From positions 1 to 64,000 of the forward strand of contig CADEEL010000017.1 of the NCBI GenBank assembly GCA_902826335.1: a stretch of DNA of 64,000 bases. Direction: 5' to 3'. Position 1 is the first letter of the stretch, and each line of letters begins with the position of its first letter. A program made the translations under genes and the position numbers. Shown here piece after piece: positions 50,623 to 61,588 of the stretch. The notes below the pieces were generated by a model that made no database searches, was not told where the DNA came from, and was given only the letters and a program-made list of their open reading frames with translations. Origin of the DNA: an uncultured Alphaproteobacteria bacterium (GTDB lineage Bacteria; Pseudomonadota; Alphaproteobacteria; Caulobacterales; Aquidulcibacteraceae).

Positions 50623-51589
50623 AGCTGATTGCGCTTTGTCGCGTGCGTATCCATTGCGAAAGCACCCACTTTTCACCGTACGTTGGTGCAAGCCCCGCAT
50701 GGAGGCTAAGCTTGTCAGGAGAGCCGCTCGCGTCCGTATTGAAAAAGATCAGTGCATCGCCAACGCGTGCTTTAAATTTGAAGCCAGCCAACGGAAACGC
50801 CGTCTCGCCCCCTTCATATTCGTCATTGAGGTAAACCAACACAGTGAGCATGCGCTGCCCCTCTACCGCAAGCGTGCGCGACATGGCGCCATCGTCGCTA
50901 TTGAGAAAATCATAATGCGCCTTAAACACCTCGCCGACCGCGTAACGCAAAACCTTGGTGGTCTCGAAACAATCGGTCGTAGTGCGCGTCGCCTCCGCAA
51001 TCCGCGTCTGCAAAAACAGCAACGGAAGATCGGCGTAAAGAAGCGAGAATGTAACTTCGCTGTTCGTCCGTTCGCTTGCCTCGACAAGCGCGCCCGAGTC
51101 GGGATCGTAAACCGTGGCCCGGCGCAGGCCGGGTCGTGCGCGGGCGATCATCCAGGCGCATTCGCGCGGCGTCGCGAACCCGCGCGCGAGGGCGATACGC
51201 GGTGTAGCGCTGACACGATCCCAATTGGCCCCCCGAATCCAGCCGGAAACGTCAATTTGCGCCCGCAGCGCCCGCCAATCTTGGCCTGCGCCGCCGCTTA
51301 AAAACGTCAACTCTTGCTGCGCCGGCATCCAGCCCCGCTCGGCGGCGGCGAGCACATAATCAAGCGCCTCATCCCAATTGCGCGGTCTCAATACACCCGC
51401 GCCAGTGAGCAGAGACATTTGCGCCAATGCTTCTCCATCGCCTCGGCGCGCGGCTTCTGCGATGAATTCAGCCCCCTGCACCGGCGCCAGCGGCGCGCCG
51501 AACCCAACCAGCAGGCGTCGTCCCAATTCAGTCTGCGCGCGTATATCGCCGGTGTCGGCAAGCCTGCGGAGGCGGTCGATATCAAGCAT
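50597..51589 (-). CDS. prolyl 4-hydroxylase-like 2-oxoglutarate/Fe(II) dioxygenase with Sel1-like N-terminus
   Basis: A 330-residue protein. Residues 1-95 contain Sel1/TPR-like helical repeats (AQTELGRRLLVGFGAPL, AAERGWMPAQQEL). The C-terminal P4Hc domain has iron ligands His225 and Asp227 (AHYDF) and His297 (LHAGLAP), plus Lys307 for 2-oxoglutarate. VYLNDEYEGGETAFP is typical of the family. It hydroxylates an unknown protein or amino acid. The ATG at 51589 overlaps the MFS gene end by eight bases. Through the MFS gene it is tied to the 2-oxoglutarate dehydrogenase operon, whose substrate is this enzyme's cosubstrate. Confidence 0.87.
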   Translation of the reverse strand: MLDIDRLRRLADTGDIRAQTELGRRLLVGFGAPLAPVQGAEFIAEAARRGDGEALAQMSLLTGAGVLRPRNWDEALDYVLAAAERGWMPAQQELTFLSGGAGQDWRALRAQIDVSGWIRGANWDRVSATPRIALARGFATPRECAWMIARARPGLRRATVYDPDSGALVEASERTNSEVTFSLLYADLPLLFLQTRIAEATRTTTDCFETTKVLRYAVGEVFKAHYDFLNSDDGAMSRTLAVEGQRMLTVLVYLNDEYEGGETAFPLAGFKFKARVGDALIFFNTDASGSPDKLSLHAGLAPTYGEKWVLSQWIRTRQSAISFSPAQGGS

Positions 51590-52796
51590 CTTTATTTGAC
51601 TGTCGCGCGCGCGCACCCATCCACGCAAGCGCCCACGCCCCCACCAGCAGCGCCGCCCCCACCGCGAACGGCGCGCCGGCGCCCAGCGCATCAAAGATGG
51701 CGCCCGATGTCGCCGGCCCGATGACGCGCCCCAGCGCCCCGGCAGATTGATTGAGCCCCATCACCACGCCGCGCTCATCCTCACCCGCCTGCGCACTGAC
51801 GAGGCTGGTCAGCGCCGGCGTCGCGATCCCGCCGCCGCACGCGAGCACGAAGAGCCCAAGTCCTGCTTGAATTGCGTCGCGCGCGCCAGCGAGGAGCGCG
51901 AGACCAAGCGCAAACGTCGCCAGCCCCACGAGCAGCAAGCGCCGTTCGCCGAAGATGCGCGCCAGGCGCCCCGCGCCGCCGCCTTGCAGCAGCGCCGTCA
52001 GTGCGCCGAGCCCGGTGAACGCAACGCCCACTTCGCGCGGCCCCCAGCCCAGCGCTGCATCCGCCCACAAGCCGAAGGTCGATTCCACCAGCGCCTGCGC
52101 CGTGATCATGACGAGAGCCACGATCAGCAGCCGCGTCAGGATTGGCCGCGCCCGCAGCAGCGCCCAGCGCCGCGCGCGCGGCGCGCCGGCCGTTTTTCGC
52201 GCCGCCGGCGGATGCGATTCGCGAAAGAACGCCGCCGCATAGAGCCCCGCCGCCGCCGTGAACCCGGCCGCCACGAAACAGATGCGGTGATAGCCCTCCG
52301 TGCTCGGATGATCGCCGATGATCAGCGCGCCCACGCCCGGCCCGATGATGAACGCGCCCGCGAACGTCGCGCCCAGAAGGCCCATATTGCGCGCGCGCGT
52401 GCGCTCATCCGCGAGATCAGCTGCCGCCGCGAACGCCGCGCCGATATTGCCGGCCATCAGCCCACCGAAGAGGCGCGCGGCCCCCAGCGTCGCCCAGCTA
52501 TCGGCGAAGGTGAGCAGCACATAGGACATCGCGCCGCCCGCGAGCCCAATGATGAGCACTGGCTTGCGCCCGATGCGATCGCTGAGCCGCCCCCAGGCCG
52601 GCGCGGCGATCAATTGACCGAGCGAATAGGCGCCCATCGCCAGCGTCGTCTGGTGCGCGCTGGCGCCCAGATCGAGCGCCAGGAACGGAAAGATCGGTAT
52701 GAAGATGCCGAAGCCGACAAGCCCCGTGAACACCGTGAGGATAAGCGCGGCGAGCCCCGCGCCCCGCCCGCGCGCCAAGGAGTGAGGCGTAGTCAA
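51582..52796 (-). CDS. MFS transporter, TetA-like drug/H+ antiporter group
   Basis: A 404-residue inner-membrane transporter with 12 predicted helices. It has the MFS motif A in the first cytoplasmic loop (GRLSDRIGRKPVLI) and resembles the TetA/DHA1 group. The substrate is unknown. Translation seems to start at TTG 52796, nine bases after the sucB stop and without a strong ribosome-binding site. This suggests coupling to sucB translation. It overlaps the dioxygenase start by eight bases, so sucA-sucB-MFS-dioxygenase form one transcript by spacing. Confidence 0.87.
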   Translation of the reverse strand: MTTPHSLARGRGAGLAALILTVFTGLVGFGIFIPIFPFLALDLGASAHQTTLAMGAYSLGQLIAAPAWGRLSDRIGRKPVLIIGLAGGAMSYVLLTFADSWATLGAARLFGGLMAGNIGAAFAAAADLADERTRARNMGLLGATFAGAFIIGPGVGALIIGDHPSTEGYHRICFVAAGFTAAAGLYAAAFFRESHPPAARKTAGAPRARRWALLRARPILTRLLIVALVMITAQALVESTFGLWADAALGWGPREVGVAFTGLGALTALLQGGGAGRLARIFGERRLLLVGLATFALGLALLAGARDAIQAGLGLFVLACGGGIATPALTSLVSAQAGEDERGVVMGLNQSAGALGRVIGPATSGAIFDALGAGAPFAVGAALLVGAWALAWMGARARQSNKDA

Positions 52797-52805
52797 GCGC
52801 TGTAC

Positions 52806-53996
52806 TTAAAGATCAAGCAGCAGGCGCTCGGGATCTTCGAGGCCTTCTTTTACGCGCACCAGGAACGTCACCGCCTCCTTGCCGTCGACCAGGCGGTGAT
52901 CATAGGAGAGCGCCAGATACATCATCGGCCGGATCACGACCTGCCCATTGAGTGCGATCGGCCGCTCCTGAATCTTGTGCATCCCCAGAATGCCCGATTG
53001 CGGCGCATTGAGAATGGGCGTCGACATCAGCGAGCCATAGACCCCGCCGTTTGAAATCGTGAACGTCGCGCCTTGCAAGTCCTCGAGTTTCAAATGCCCG
53101 TCGCGCGCCTTAAGGCCCAGCTCGGCGATCTCTTTTTCCACCTCCGCCATGGAGCGTGAATCGCAATCGCGCACCACTGGCACAACCAGACCCTTATCCG
53201 TGCCGACCGCGATGCCGATGTCGTAATAGTTCTTGTAGATCACGTCCTCGCCGTCGATCTCGGCATTGACGTTTGGAATTTCCTTGAGCGCCGCCACGCA
53301 CGCCTTCACGAAAAAACTCATGAAGCCGAGCTTGACGCCGTGCTTCTTCTCGAACCCGTCCTTGTACTTCGCGCGCGCCGCCATGATGGCGGACATGTCA
53401 GCCTCGTTGAACGTCGTCAGCATCGCGGCGTTCGCTTGCGCCTCTTTCAGCCGGCGCGCGATCGTCTGGCGCAGGCGCGTCATGCGCATGCGTTCTTCGC
53501 GCGGCCCGATCGCGCGCGGCGGCAAGGCCGGCAGGGGCGGCGCGGGCCGCGTCGTCGTCAGCGCATTGATCGCATCGCCCTTGGTGATGCGCCCATCGCG
53601 CCCTGCGCCCGTGACGCGCGACAGATCGAGCCCGCTTTCCGCGGCGATGCGTTGCGCGGAAGGCGCCGCCTGCGGCTGAACCGGGCGCGGTGGCGCGACC
53701 GGCGCCGCTGTCTGCACGGGCGCCTGTGCAACGGCGCTCGGCGCGGCGCGTGCGCCGCCCGCGCCGATATGCCCAAGCAGGGCGCCGATCTCTACGGTTG
53801 CGCCTTCGCCGGCGACGATATCGCTGAGCACACCCGCTTCCGGCGCCGACACTTCCACGGACACCTTATCCGTCTCCAGCTCGACGAGCGTCTCATCCTT
53901 GGCGACGGCCTCGCCCGGCTGCTTCATCCAGCGCGCCACCGTCGCCTCGGTGACGGACTCGCCCAAAGTCGGCACTACGATCGCGGTCATGGCCAT
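52806..53996 (-). CDS. sucB: 2-oxoglutarate dehydrogenase E2, dihydrolipoyl succinyltransferase
   Basis: E2 transfers the succinyl group from lipoyl-lysine to CoA. The 396-residue product has one lipoyl domain with the modified lysine in [11 protein letters not shown] (Lys44), an Ala/Pro-rich linker and an E3-binding domain ([26 protein letters not shown]). The catalytic core ends with [13 protein letters not shown], containing the active His and Asp. It follows sucA after four bases. The MFS gene begins nine bases downstream. The gene is also called odhB. Confidence 0.95.
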   Translation of the reverse strand: MAMTAIVVPTLGESVTEATVARWMKQPGEAVAKDETLVELETDKVSVEVSAPEAGVLSDIVAGEGATVEIGALLGHIGAGGARAAPSAVAQAPVQTAAPVAPPRPVQPQAAPSAQRIAAESGLDLSRVTGAGRDGRITKGDAINALTTTRPAPPLPALPPRAIGPREERMRMTRLRQTIARRLKEAQANAAMLTTFNEADMSAIMAARAKYKDGFEKKHGVKLGFMSFFVKACVAALKEIPNVNAEIDGEDVIYKNYYDIGIAVGTDKGLVVPVVRDCDSRSMAEVEKEIAELGLKARDGHLKLEDLQGATFTISNGGVYGSLMSTPILNAPQSGILGMHKIQERPIALNGQVVIRPMMYLALSYDHRLVDGKEAVTFLVRVKEGLEDPERLLLDL

Positions 53997-54000
53997 CTCC

Positions 54001-56979
54001 TCACGTCGCCAGAGCTTCGCTGACGAACGCGTCCAATTCCTTCAAATGTTTGCTCATCAAGCCGGTGGCCGTGGAGGCCGTCGCCGGCCGGCCCACATAG
54101 CGCGCGCGCTTGGCCGCGTTCGGCAATTTCTCCAGCGTCAGCGCCAACCAGGGCTCAACGAACGACCACCCGCCCATGTTTTTAGGCTCTTCCTGGCACC
54201 ACACGATCTCCGCCTGCGCGAACCGCGCCAATTCGGTCGACAGTGATTTGATCGGCCACGGATAGAATTGTTCGAGCCGCAATATGTAGATGTCGCTCGC
54301 GCCGCGCTTTTCACGTGCCTCCAGAAGGTCGTAATAGACTTTTCCCGAGCACACGATGACGCGCCGTATCTCCTCATCGGGCGCCAGCGCCAGCGTCGTC
54401 GCGCGGCTCGTCGCGCGCGCATCCCCATCGTCCCACAGCACGCGGTGGAAACTTGAGCCTGGCCCCATATCGTCCAGCGTCGAAACACATCTTTTGTGCC
54501 TGAGCAGGCTCTTCGGCGTCATCACGATCAGCGGCTTGCGGAAATCCCTGTGCAATTGCCGGCGCAGCACATGAAAATAATTCGCCGGCGTCGTGCAATT
54601 GACCACCTGCATATTATCTTCGGCGCAGAGTTGCAGGAAGCGCTCCGGCCGCGCCGAGGAATGTTCCGGTCCCTGCCCTTCATAACCGTGCGGCAACAGC
54701 AGAACGAGCCCGCTCATGCGCAGCCATTTGCGTTCGCCCGAGGCGATGAATTGATCGATCACCACCTGCGCGCCGTTCACGAAATCGCCGAACTGCGCCT
54801 CCCACAGCGTCAGTGTATTGGGATCGGCGAGCGTATAGCCGTATTCGAAGCCGAGCACCGCCTCTTCAGACAGCAGCGAATCGATCACTTCGAAATGCGC
54901 CTGACCCTCGCGCAGCGCGTTGAGCGGCGTGTGCCGCGCCTCCGTGACCTGATGAATGAAATGCGCGTGGCGCTGTGAAAACGTGCCCCGCCCGCTGTCC
55001 TGTCCCGAGAGTCGCACATGAAAGCCTTCGTCGAGCAGCGTGGCGAACGCCAGATGCTCACCCAGCGCCCAATCGATCGAATGGCCGTCCTCGATCGCCT
55101 TGCGCCGCGTTTCGATGACGCGCGCCACCGTTCGATGCATGGCGAAATCACGTGGGATATCCGTGATCTTGAAGCCCAATTCCTTGAGCTTCGCGGCGTC
55201 AACCGCCGTCTTGCCGCGCCGGTCGTCATCCTCCGGTAGTCCGAACCCGGACCATGCTCCGTCAAGCCAATCGGCCTTGTTCGCCTTGTAGGTCTTGCCC
55301 GCTTCGTACTCGGCGTCCAGAAACGCCTCAAAGTCGCGCACCCAGCCCTCGACATCCGCGCGCGTAACGACGCCCTCGCCGATCAGCCGCTCAGCATAGA
55401 GCGAAAGCGTGGACGGATGATCCTTGATCGCCCGATACATGATCGGCTGCGTCATGGTCGGATCATCGCCCTCATTGTGGCCGAACCGGCGATAGCAGAA
55501 CATGTCGATGACGACATCCTTGCCGAACAGCTGCCGGTACTCGGTGGCGATTTTCGCCGCGAACACCACGGCTTCCGGATCGTCCCCGTTCACATGGAAG
55601 ATCGGCGCCTGCACCATCAGCGCCCCATCGCTCGGATAGGGCGAGGAACGCGAGAAGTGCGGCGCGGTGGTGAAGCCGATCTGGTTGTTGACGATGAAAT
55701 GGATGGCGCCGCCCGTGCGATAGCCGCGCAGACCCGAAAGCGCGAAGCACTCCGCCACAACGCCCTGGCCCGCGAACGCGGCGTCGCCGTGAATCAGCAG
55801 CGGCAGTACGCGCGTGCGCAGCTTGAAGAGCGCCGCATCGTCTTCCCGCCACGTCTGCGGTTCGGCCTGCTTGGCCCGCGCCTTGCCGAGCACGACGGGA
55901 TTGACGATTTCAAGATGCGAAGGATTGGCCGTCAGCGAAAGGTGCACATTGTTGCCGTCGAACGCCCGGTCGCTTGATGCGCCCATATGATATTTGACAT
56001 CACCCGAGCCGAGCACGTCCTCAGGCGTGGCCGAGCCGCCGCCGAATTCGTGGAAGATCACCTGATAGGGCTTGCCCATCACCGCCGCGAGAACATTGAG
56101 TCGCCCGCGATGCGGCATGCCGATGACGATCTCGCCAACACCCATCGCCCCGCCGCGCTTGATGATCTGTTCCAGCGCCGGGATCATCGCCTCCCCGCCA
56201 TCGAGCCCGAAGCGCTTCGTGCCCGGATAGCGCTTGTGCAGAAAGCGCTCATACGTCTCGGCTTCGATGAGCTTTTTAAGGATCGACGTCTTGCCTTCCG
56301 GCGTGAAGCTGATCGCCTTGTCGGGCCCTTCGATGCGTTCCTGGAGCCAGCTTTTCTCAGCCGGATCGGTGATGTGCATGAATTCGACGCCGAACGTGCC
56401 GCAATAGGTGCGCTTCAGTACGTCGAGCATTTGCGTGACGCTGGCGTTCTCCAGCCCGAGCACGCCATCGATGAAAATCGGCCGGTCCGTGTCCCCCGGC
56501 CCAAACCCATAGGTCGCGGGATCGAGCTCCGCGCCGTCGCGCGCGCCTTCGATGCCGAGCGGATCGAGCCGCGCCGCCAAATGCCCGCGCGTGCGATATG
56601 CGCGGATCATCATCAGGGCACGGAGCGAATCGCGCGCCATGGATTGCACGTCGGCTTGCGCGGGCGGCGGCGGCGCGATCTGCGCCGGCTTGGTCTTCGC
56701 GGCGGGCTTCGGCCAATTGCCGTCGAGCAGCGCCGTGGCTTCATCGCCCGCGCCGCGCACAATGTCTGGCCGGCCCCAAGAGGGGCCCTCCACCGCCGCG
56801 CGCACCAAGGCCGCAGGATCGCCGACGCTTTGAAAAAACGCGCGCCAGGATGGATCGACCGAATTGGGATCGGCCGCGAAGCGCGCGTACATTTCCTCCA
56901 CATAGAGCGCGTTGGCGCCATAGAGGAAACTGGATTCCAGCATCGCCGCATTGGGCGGGCTGCGACCGTCATCGGCCAT
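54001..56979 (-). CDS. sucA: 2-oxoglutarate dehydrogenase E1 component
   Basis: E1 decarboxylates 2-oxoglutarate with thiamine diphosphate. The 992-residue product has the standard N-terminus ([31 protein letters not shown]), the core with [15 protein letters not shown], and the ThDP-binding region [13 protein letters not shown]. The E1-type C-terminal domain is [17 protein letters not shown] and [33 protein letters not shown]. The ATG at 56979 has GAGG eight bases upstream; a GTG at 56994 is the alternative. A displaced sucD 3' end lies upstream, separating sucA from sucD by about 0.8 kb. Confidence 0.96.
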   Translation of the reverse strand: MADDGRSPPNAAMLESSFLYGANALYVEEMYARFAADPNSVDPSWRAFFQSVGDPAALVRAAVEGPSWGRPDIVRGAGDEATALLDGNWPKPAAKTKPAQIAPPPPAQADVQSMARDSLRALMMIRAYRTRGHLAARLDPLGIEGARDGAELDPATYGFGPGDTDRPIFIDGVLGLENASVTQMLDVLKRTYCGTFGVEFMHITDPAEKSWLQERIEGPDKAISFTPEGKTSILKKLIEAETYERFLHKRYPGTKRFGLDGGEAMIPALEQIIKRGGAMGVGEIVIGMPHRGRLNVLAAVMGKPYQVIFHEFGGGSATPEDVLGSGDVKYHMGASSDRAFDGNNVHLSLTANPSHLEIVNPVVLGKARAKQAEPQTWREDDAALFKLRTRVLPLLIHGDAAFAGQGVVAECFALSGLRGYRTGGAIHFIVNNQIGFTTAPHFSRSSPYPSDGALMVQAPIFHVNGDDPEAVVFAAKIATEYRQLFGKDVVIDMFCYRRFGHNEGDDPTMTQPIMYRAIKDHPSTLSLYAERLIGEGVVTRADVEGWVRDFEAFLDAEYEAGKTYKANKADWLDGAWSGFGLPEDDDRRGKTAVDAAKLKELGFKITDIPRDFAMHRTVARVIETRRKAIEDGHSIDWALGEHLAFATLLDEGFHVRLSGQDSGRGTFSQRHAHFIHQVTEARHTPLNALREGQAHFEVIDSLLSEEAVLGFEYGYTLADPNTLTLWEAQFGDFVNGAQVVIDQFIASGERKWLRMSGLVLLLPHGYEGQGPEHSSARPERFLQLCAEDNMQVVNCTTPANYFHVLRRQLHRDFRKPLIVMTPKSLLRHKRCVSTLDDMGPGSSFHRVLWDDGDARATSRATTLALAPDEEIRRVIVCSGKVYYDLLEAREKRGASDIYILRLEQFYPWPIKSLSTELARFAQAEIVWCQEEPKNMGGWSFVEPWLALTLEKLPNAAKRARYVGRPATASTATGLMSKHLKELDAFVSEALAT

Positions 56980-57100
56980 GACGAAAAACCTCACGCGCGC
57001 TGAGCTATTGCGGCGCAGGGCTCGCCGCCGCAGCGCTCCTTCTAGAGTGCGTCGCGGGCGCTTTGAAGGCGCATTCCACGCGCGCCTGATCTGCGCGGCG

Positions 57101-57160
57101 TCAACCCTTGAGCAACGCCTTCATCGTCCGCCCCATCGCCGCCGGGTGGGGCGCGATGAG
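57101..57160 (-). pseudogene. sucD: displaced copy of the sucD 3' end (direct repeat A)
   Basis: Read on the minus strand, this segment encodes [18 protein letters not shown] and a stop codon, the SucD C-terminus with one residue changed (intact gene ends LLAG). At DNA level 57111-57158 matches 57807-57854 at 47 of 48 bases. Upstream of it the frame no longer resembles SucD. It marks the far end of a 696-bp segment containing the toxin-antitoxin pair. Confidence 0.92.
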
Positions 57161-57248
57161 CCCCATTTCTCCTTCAGGCGTTCGTTGGCCGTCTCCAACG
57201 CACGTCTGCGGGAGCTCTCGGGCCGCCAAGTCATCGCCGACGCAGGCG

Positions 57249-57530
57249 TCAGCCCGGCCGGTCCTGCCGCCCATGCCAGACCCGGACGACCACGATCTGA
57301 TCCGGCTCGATCAGGTAGTCGACGAGGTAAGTCGTCCGGTTGATCCGAAAGCTGTGGCGGCGGGTCTCGCCGTCATTCAACAGCCTAAAGGCGCGTGGCC
57401 GCGCGCTGATCCGCCGCTCGGCGGATTGCAGTTGCATTGAGAACCATTTCGCGGCGGATGGGCTGCGTTCCAGCAACCAGTCGTGTAGGCGCGCGACGTC
57501 GCAATCCGCGGCTGGCGCGTAGACGATCAC
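57249..57530 (-). CDS. ParE/RelE-family toxin
   Basis: A 93-residue toxin of the RelE/ParE superfamily, recognised by IVYAPAADCDVARLHDWLLERSPSAAKWFSMQLQSAERRI and the C-terminal TYLVDYLIEPDQIVVVRVWHGRQDR. The ParE group poisons gyrase and the RelE group cleaves mRNA; the pattern here fits ParE better. It starts at GTG 57530, overlapping the antitoxin stop codon (GTGA). The pair is flanked by duplicated sucD 3' ends, so it arrived as insert cargo. Confidence 0.85.
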   Translation of the reverse strand: MIVYAPAADCDVARLHDWLLERSPSAAKWFSMQLQSAERRISARPRAFRLLNDGETRRHSFRINRTTYLVDYLIEPDQIVVVRVWHGRQDRPG

Positions 57531-57766
57531 CCTTGTTCGCGTTGTCGCTTCAGGCGCGCGTGAAGGTCCGCCGCGCTAGTGCCGATTGGATTTGCGCGCC
57601 ACGCTTCAACGCGCGCCGCCAGTTCTTCATCGGAGCCGTCCGGTCCAAAATCGTCGGGCGGCGGCGCGGGAAAATCGAGCCACGCCTCCAAATGATCGGC
57701 CAACTCGTCCTGGTCCGCCGCCGGCAGCGCGCGCGCGCGCTCAATCAGGGCATCGAGCTTAGACAT
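57527..57766 (-). CDS. antitoxin of the ParE-type module
   Basis: A 79-residue acidic, helical protein (MSKLDALIERARALPAADQDELADHLEAWLDFP...) that precedes and overlaps the toxin gene by GTGA, as type II antitoxins do. No strong DNA-binding fold is recognised, but the N-terminal LPAADQDELADHL helix is typical of small antitoxins of this class. The ATG at 57766 is used rather than the in-frame start at 57781, which adds only MLCLG. It begins 30 bases after the sucD stop codon. Confidence 0.75.
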   Translation of the reverse strand: MSKLDALIERARALPAADQDELADHLEAWLDFPAPPPDDFGPDGSDEELAARVEAWRANPIGTSAADLHARLKRQREQG

Positions 57767-57796
57767 GCCTAAACATAGCACGCTTCGCGCCGCCGC

Positions 57797-58681
57797 TCAC
57801 CCCGCCAGCAACGCCTTCATCGTCCGCCCCATCGCCGCCGGATGGGGCGCGATGGCGATGCCCGCCGCCTCCATCGCCGCGACCTTGGAACCTGCATCGC
57901 CCTTGCCCCCGGAGATGATCGCCCCGGCATGGCCCATGCGGCGGCCAGGCGGCGCCGTGCGCCCGGCGATGAAGCCCACGGTCGGCTTCCAGCGTCCCTT
58001 CTTCTTCTCATCGGCCAGGAATTGCGCGGCGTCTTCCTCGGCCGCGCCGCCGATTTCGCCGATCATCACGATCGCCTGGGTCGCGTCATCGGCAAGAAAC
58101 AGCTCCAGCACATCGATGAATTCCGTGCCCTTGACCGGATCGCCCCCGATGCCGACGGCGCTTGATTGGCCAAGCCCTTCCTGCGTCGTCTGAAACACCG
58201 CCTCGTAAGTCAGCGTGCCCGAGCGCGACACCACGCCAACCGAACCCTTGGCGAAGATATTGCCCGGCATGATGCCGATCTTGCATTCGTTCGGCGTCAG
58301 CACGCCGGGACAATTCGGCCCGATAAGCCGCGATTTCGATGTTTCCAGCCGCGCCTTGACGCGCACCATGTCCAGCACCGGAATGCCTTCCGTGATGCAC
58401 ACAATGAGCGCAATCTCCGCCTCGATCGCTTCAAGAATGGCGGCCGCCGCGCCGGCCGGCGGCACATAGATGACGGTGGCGTCCGCGCCGGCTTTGTCCT
58501 TCGCTTCGGCGACCGTATTGAACACCGGCAGCCCGAGATGCGTCTGCCCGCCTTTGCCGGGCGAAACCCCACCCGTCATCCGCGTGCCATAGGCGATCGC
58601 GGCCTCGGAGTGGAACGTGCCGTTCTTGCCCGTGAAGCCCTGGCAGATGACGCGCGTGGCGGCGTTGACGAGAATGGACAT
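57797..58681 (-). CDS. sucD: succinyl-CoA synthetase alpha subunit
   Basis: The alpha subunit binds CoA and carries the phosphohistidine of the enzyme that makes ATP or GTP from succinyl-CoA. The 294-residue product is complete. It begins [33 protein letters not shown] and has the active-site His251 in [10 protein letters not shown]. The 3' end (57807-57854) is duplicated at 57111-57158. The ATG at 58681 matches the family start; the open frame extends upstream without similarity. It is separated from sucC by two unrelated genes, which is unusual. Confidence 0.96.
   Translation of the reverse strand: MSILVNAATRVICQGFTGKNGTFHSEAAIAYGTRMTGGVSPGKGGQTHLGLPVFNTVAEAKDKAGADATVIYVPPAGAAAAILEAIEAEIALIVCITEGIPVLDMVRVKARLETSKSRLIGPNCPGVLTPNECKIGIMPGNIFAKGSVGVVSRSGTLTYEAVFQTTQEGLGQSSAVGIGGDPVKGTEFIDVLELFLADDATQAIVMIGEIGGAAEEDAAQFLADEKKKGRWKPTVGFIAGRTAPPGRRMGHAGAIISGGKGDAGSKVAAMEAAGIAIAPHPAAMGRTMKALLAG
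57807..57854. repeat. direct repeat B within the sucD 3' end
   Basis: These 48 bp match 57111-57158 with a single mismatch (57842 versus 57146), at a spacing of exactly 696 bp. With repeat A they bracket the ParE-type toxin-antitoxin genes, as expected for attachment sites or for a terminal duplication made by insertion. Confidence 0.92.
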
Positions 58682-58784
58682 GTGCTGCGCGCGCCCCTGG
58701 GCTGCCTTGACCAATGTGAAGGCCCGGTTGGTAACGCCCCGGGCGCGCAACGCAAGCCGCGCGCCGGCCGCGCGTTCGAATCTC

Positions 58785-58807
58785 AAATCGATCCACTGGA
58801 TCGATTT
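58785..58807. repeat. 23-bp perfect palindrome between sucD and the VOC gene
   Basis: AAATCGATCCA and TGGATCGATTT pair perfectly around one C. The same ATCGATCCA-N-TGGATCGAT core is inside the MITE-like element at 40640-40662, there with C/G instead of A/T at the outermost position. Confidence 0.75.
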
Positions 58808-58826
58808 GCCGCTCCGCGGACGAACT

Positions 58827-59195
58827 TCACCCCATCACGAACGCATTGAGCTTGTTGCCGTCCGGATCGCGGAAATAGGCCGCGTAGAATCCGCCCCCGC
58901 GATCGCCCGGTCCGCCTTCGTCCTGCGCGCCCATGGACATCGCCAGCGCATAGAGCCGATCCACCTGCGCGCGATCCGTGGCCTGTAGAGCGGCCATCAC
59001 GCCATTGCCGACGCTGGCCGCGTTGCCGTCAAACGGCTTGGTGAGCCCGATGCCCGCCGCCCCGCCTGGCACGCCCCAAGCAATGAACGTTTCCGACTCC
59101 ATGAACCGCCCGCACCCCATCTCCTTGGCGATCGCGTCATAGAACGCGGCCGCGCGCGCAAGGTCATTGGTGCCGAGCGTGACATAGCCGATCAT
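58827..59195 (-). CDS. VOC-family (glyoxalase/bleomycin-resistance-like) protein
   Basis: A 122-residue vicinal-oxygen-chelate fold protein: [27 protein letters not shown] at the start and [19 protein letters not shown] at the end, the YaeR/glyoxalase-like pattern. It lies between sucD and a small membrane gene, on the same strand as the TCA genes, but has no known link to them. Metal ligands are partly visible (Glu near the end is replaced by Asn), so its activity is uncertain. Confidence 0.85.
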   Translation of the reverse strand: MIGYVTLGTNDLARAAAFYDAIAKEMGCGRFMESETFIAWGVPGGAAGIGLTKPFDGNAASVGNGVMAALQATDRAQVDRLYALAMSMGAQDEGGPGDRGGGFYAAYFRDPDGNKLNAFVMG

Positions 59196-59479
59196 GGCCT
59201 TCTCCTCTTTGATTGGCCGCGCCGCCCTCTGGGCTGTGCGGTCCGTTCGGCGCGTCTTAATCGAACCGCGATCGGGAACAAAATGGAAAAAGACCGGTCG
59301 CCCGCCATCTCCGATGGCGTGCGCGCCGCCTAAGGTCTACGCCGCCGGCATCGGCGAAGCGTCATTTTGATCCCCGCATCGCGCAGGGCTTTTTCGCGCT
59401 GGTGGCGCTTATTTCACTCGTTGCAAATCGGCGGATTGAGTGGACCCTAGCGCGCTGTCGCTCGGCGCCTGCCCCTCAA

Positions 59480-59683
59480 TCACGGGAAAAACGTCTTAAC
59501 CACCACGCCGGCGACGCCTGCCAAAATGAATCCCGTCATCCATTTGAGCACGGGCAAATCGGCGTCGATCTTGGAAAACCGCGCCTCATAATTCGCCAAC
59601 GCTTCCGCCGCCTTGCGCGCCTTGTCCTCCGGCGCGCCCGCCGCCAGGAACGCGTCATAGACTTCTGAAATTATGGTGGACAT
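59480..59683 (-). CDS. small membrane-anchored protein with coiled coil
   Basis: A 67-residue protein: an N-terminal helical part ([39 protein letters not shown]) followed by a C-terminal transmembrane helix (about 48-65, [19 protein letters not shown]). It resembles small proteins related to the DUF1640/coiled-coil group, where the same [14 protein letters not shown] segment recurs. The function is unknown. It sits 69 bases after sucC. Confidence 0.7.
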   Translation of the reverse strand: MSTIISEVYDAFLAAGAPEDKARKAAEALANYEARFSKIDADLPVLKWMTGFILAGVAGVVVKTFFP

Positions 59684-59752
59684 ATGCGCGCGCGCCTTCC
59701 GAATTCGCTTTCAACATAGCCTTAGAACAAATCCGAAACAAGAAGTGCGAGC

Positions 59753-60946
<1,194 letters not shown>

Positions 60947-60991
60947 GCCCGCTTCTTGGCAGGCGCGCCCGCACCGCGCAACCGCGCCGCT

Positions 60992-61315
60992 TTAATCGCG
61001 GGCGAAGGGAACGGCTTCGCGCTCGTTCATGCCGAGGCTGCGCCGGCACAGATCTTCCGGCGAATCTTCCTGGAACCGCGTCGGATCCGTATCGCTCGCC
61101 GCTTGCGCGCGCATGACGCAGCGGTCCCAGCTGCGAATGTCGCGCATACGCTGCGCGCTGGTGCGCGGATCGGCCGGAACCGGCGCCACCGGCCGCGTAA
61201 TCGCGCCCGGCACCACCACTTCCCCGCTCGCGGCCGGCGGGTCCGCCGGCGTCTCCTGCGCCCAGGCGGCCGAGAAGCAGAGCGGCGCGATGAGCGCGAT
61301 AAGCATCACACGCAT
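60992..61315 (-). CDS. small exported protein
   Basis: A 107-residue protein with a clear signal peptide (MRVMLIALIAPLCFSAAWAQ). The mature part is Pro/Val-rich and then has RMRDIRSWDRCVMRAQAASDTDPTRFQEDSPEDLCRRSLGM. Its two Cys could form one disulfide. No family is recognised. It lies 45 bases upstream of sucC on the same strand, so the two may share a transcript. Confidence 0.7.
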   Translation of the reverse strand: MRVMLIALIAPLCFSAAWAQETPADPPAASGEVVVPGAITRPVAPVPADPRTSAQRMRDIRSWDRCVMRAQAASDTDPTRFQEDSPEDLCRRSLGMNEREAVPFARD

Positions 61316-61588
61316 ATGAAATCCCCTGCGCCGCTGCGCGCGCGGCGAGAGCGAAGCTTACCGCCTTGCGCGGCGAAAAGAAGACCTTTCGCGCCGCGTC
61401 CGAATCCGCGCGTTAGGGCCCCAAGGAGGCGCGCCTCGCCAAGTCTTATGTCGCGAATATTGCACGCATGTAAGATGTTTGCCTGGTTTTCACGCGCCGA
61501 CACTTCCCTTTTGCAGTGACAAAGCTTGCCGCCCGGGCGCGCGCGGGCTAGCTGAGCCCTGGGGCGGGCGTCAGCATTGGGTGTCAGA

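Noticed and set aside
51747-53054. 435-codon plus-strand open frame across the MFS/sucB junction
   Set aside because: It is an Arg-rich shadow of the MFS and sucB genes; both sense genes have strong family motifs.
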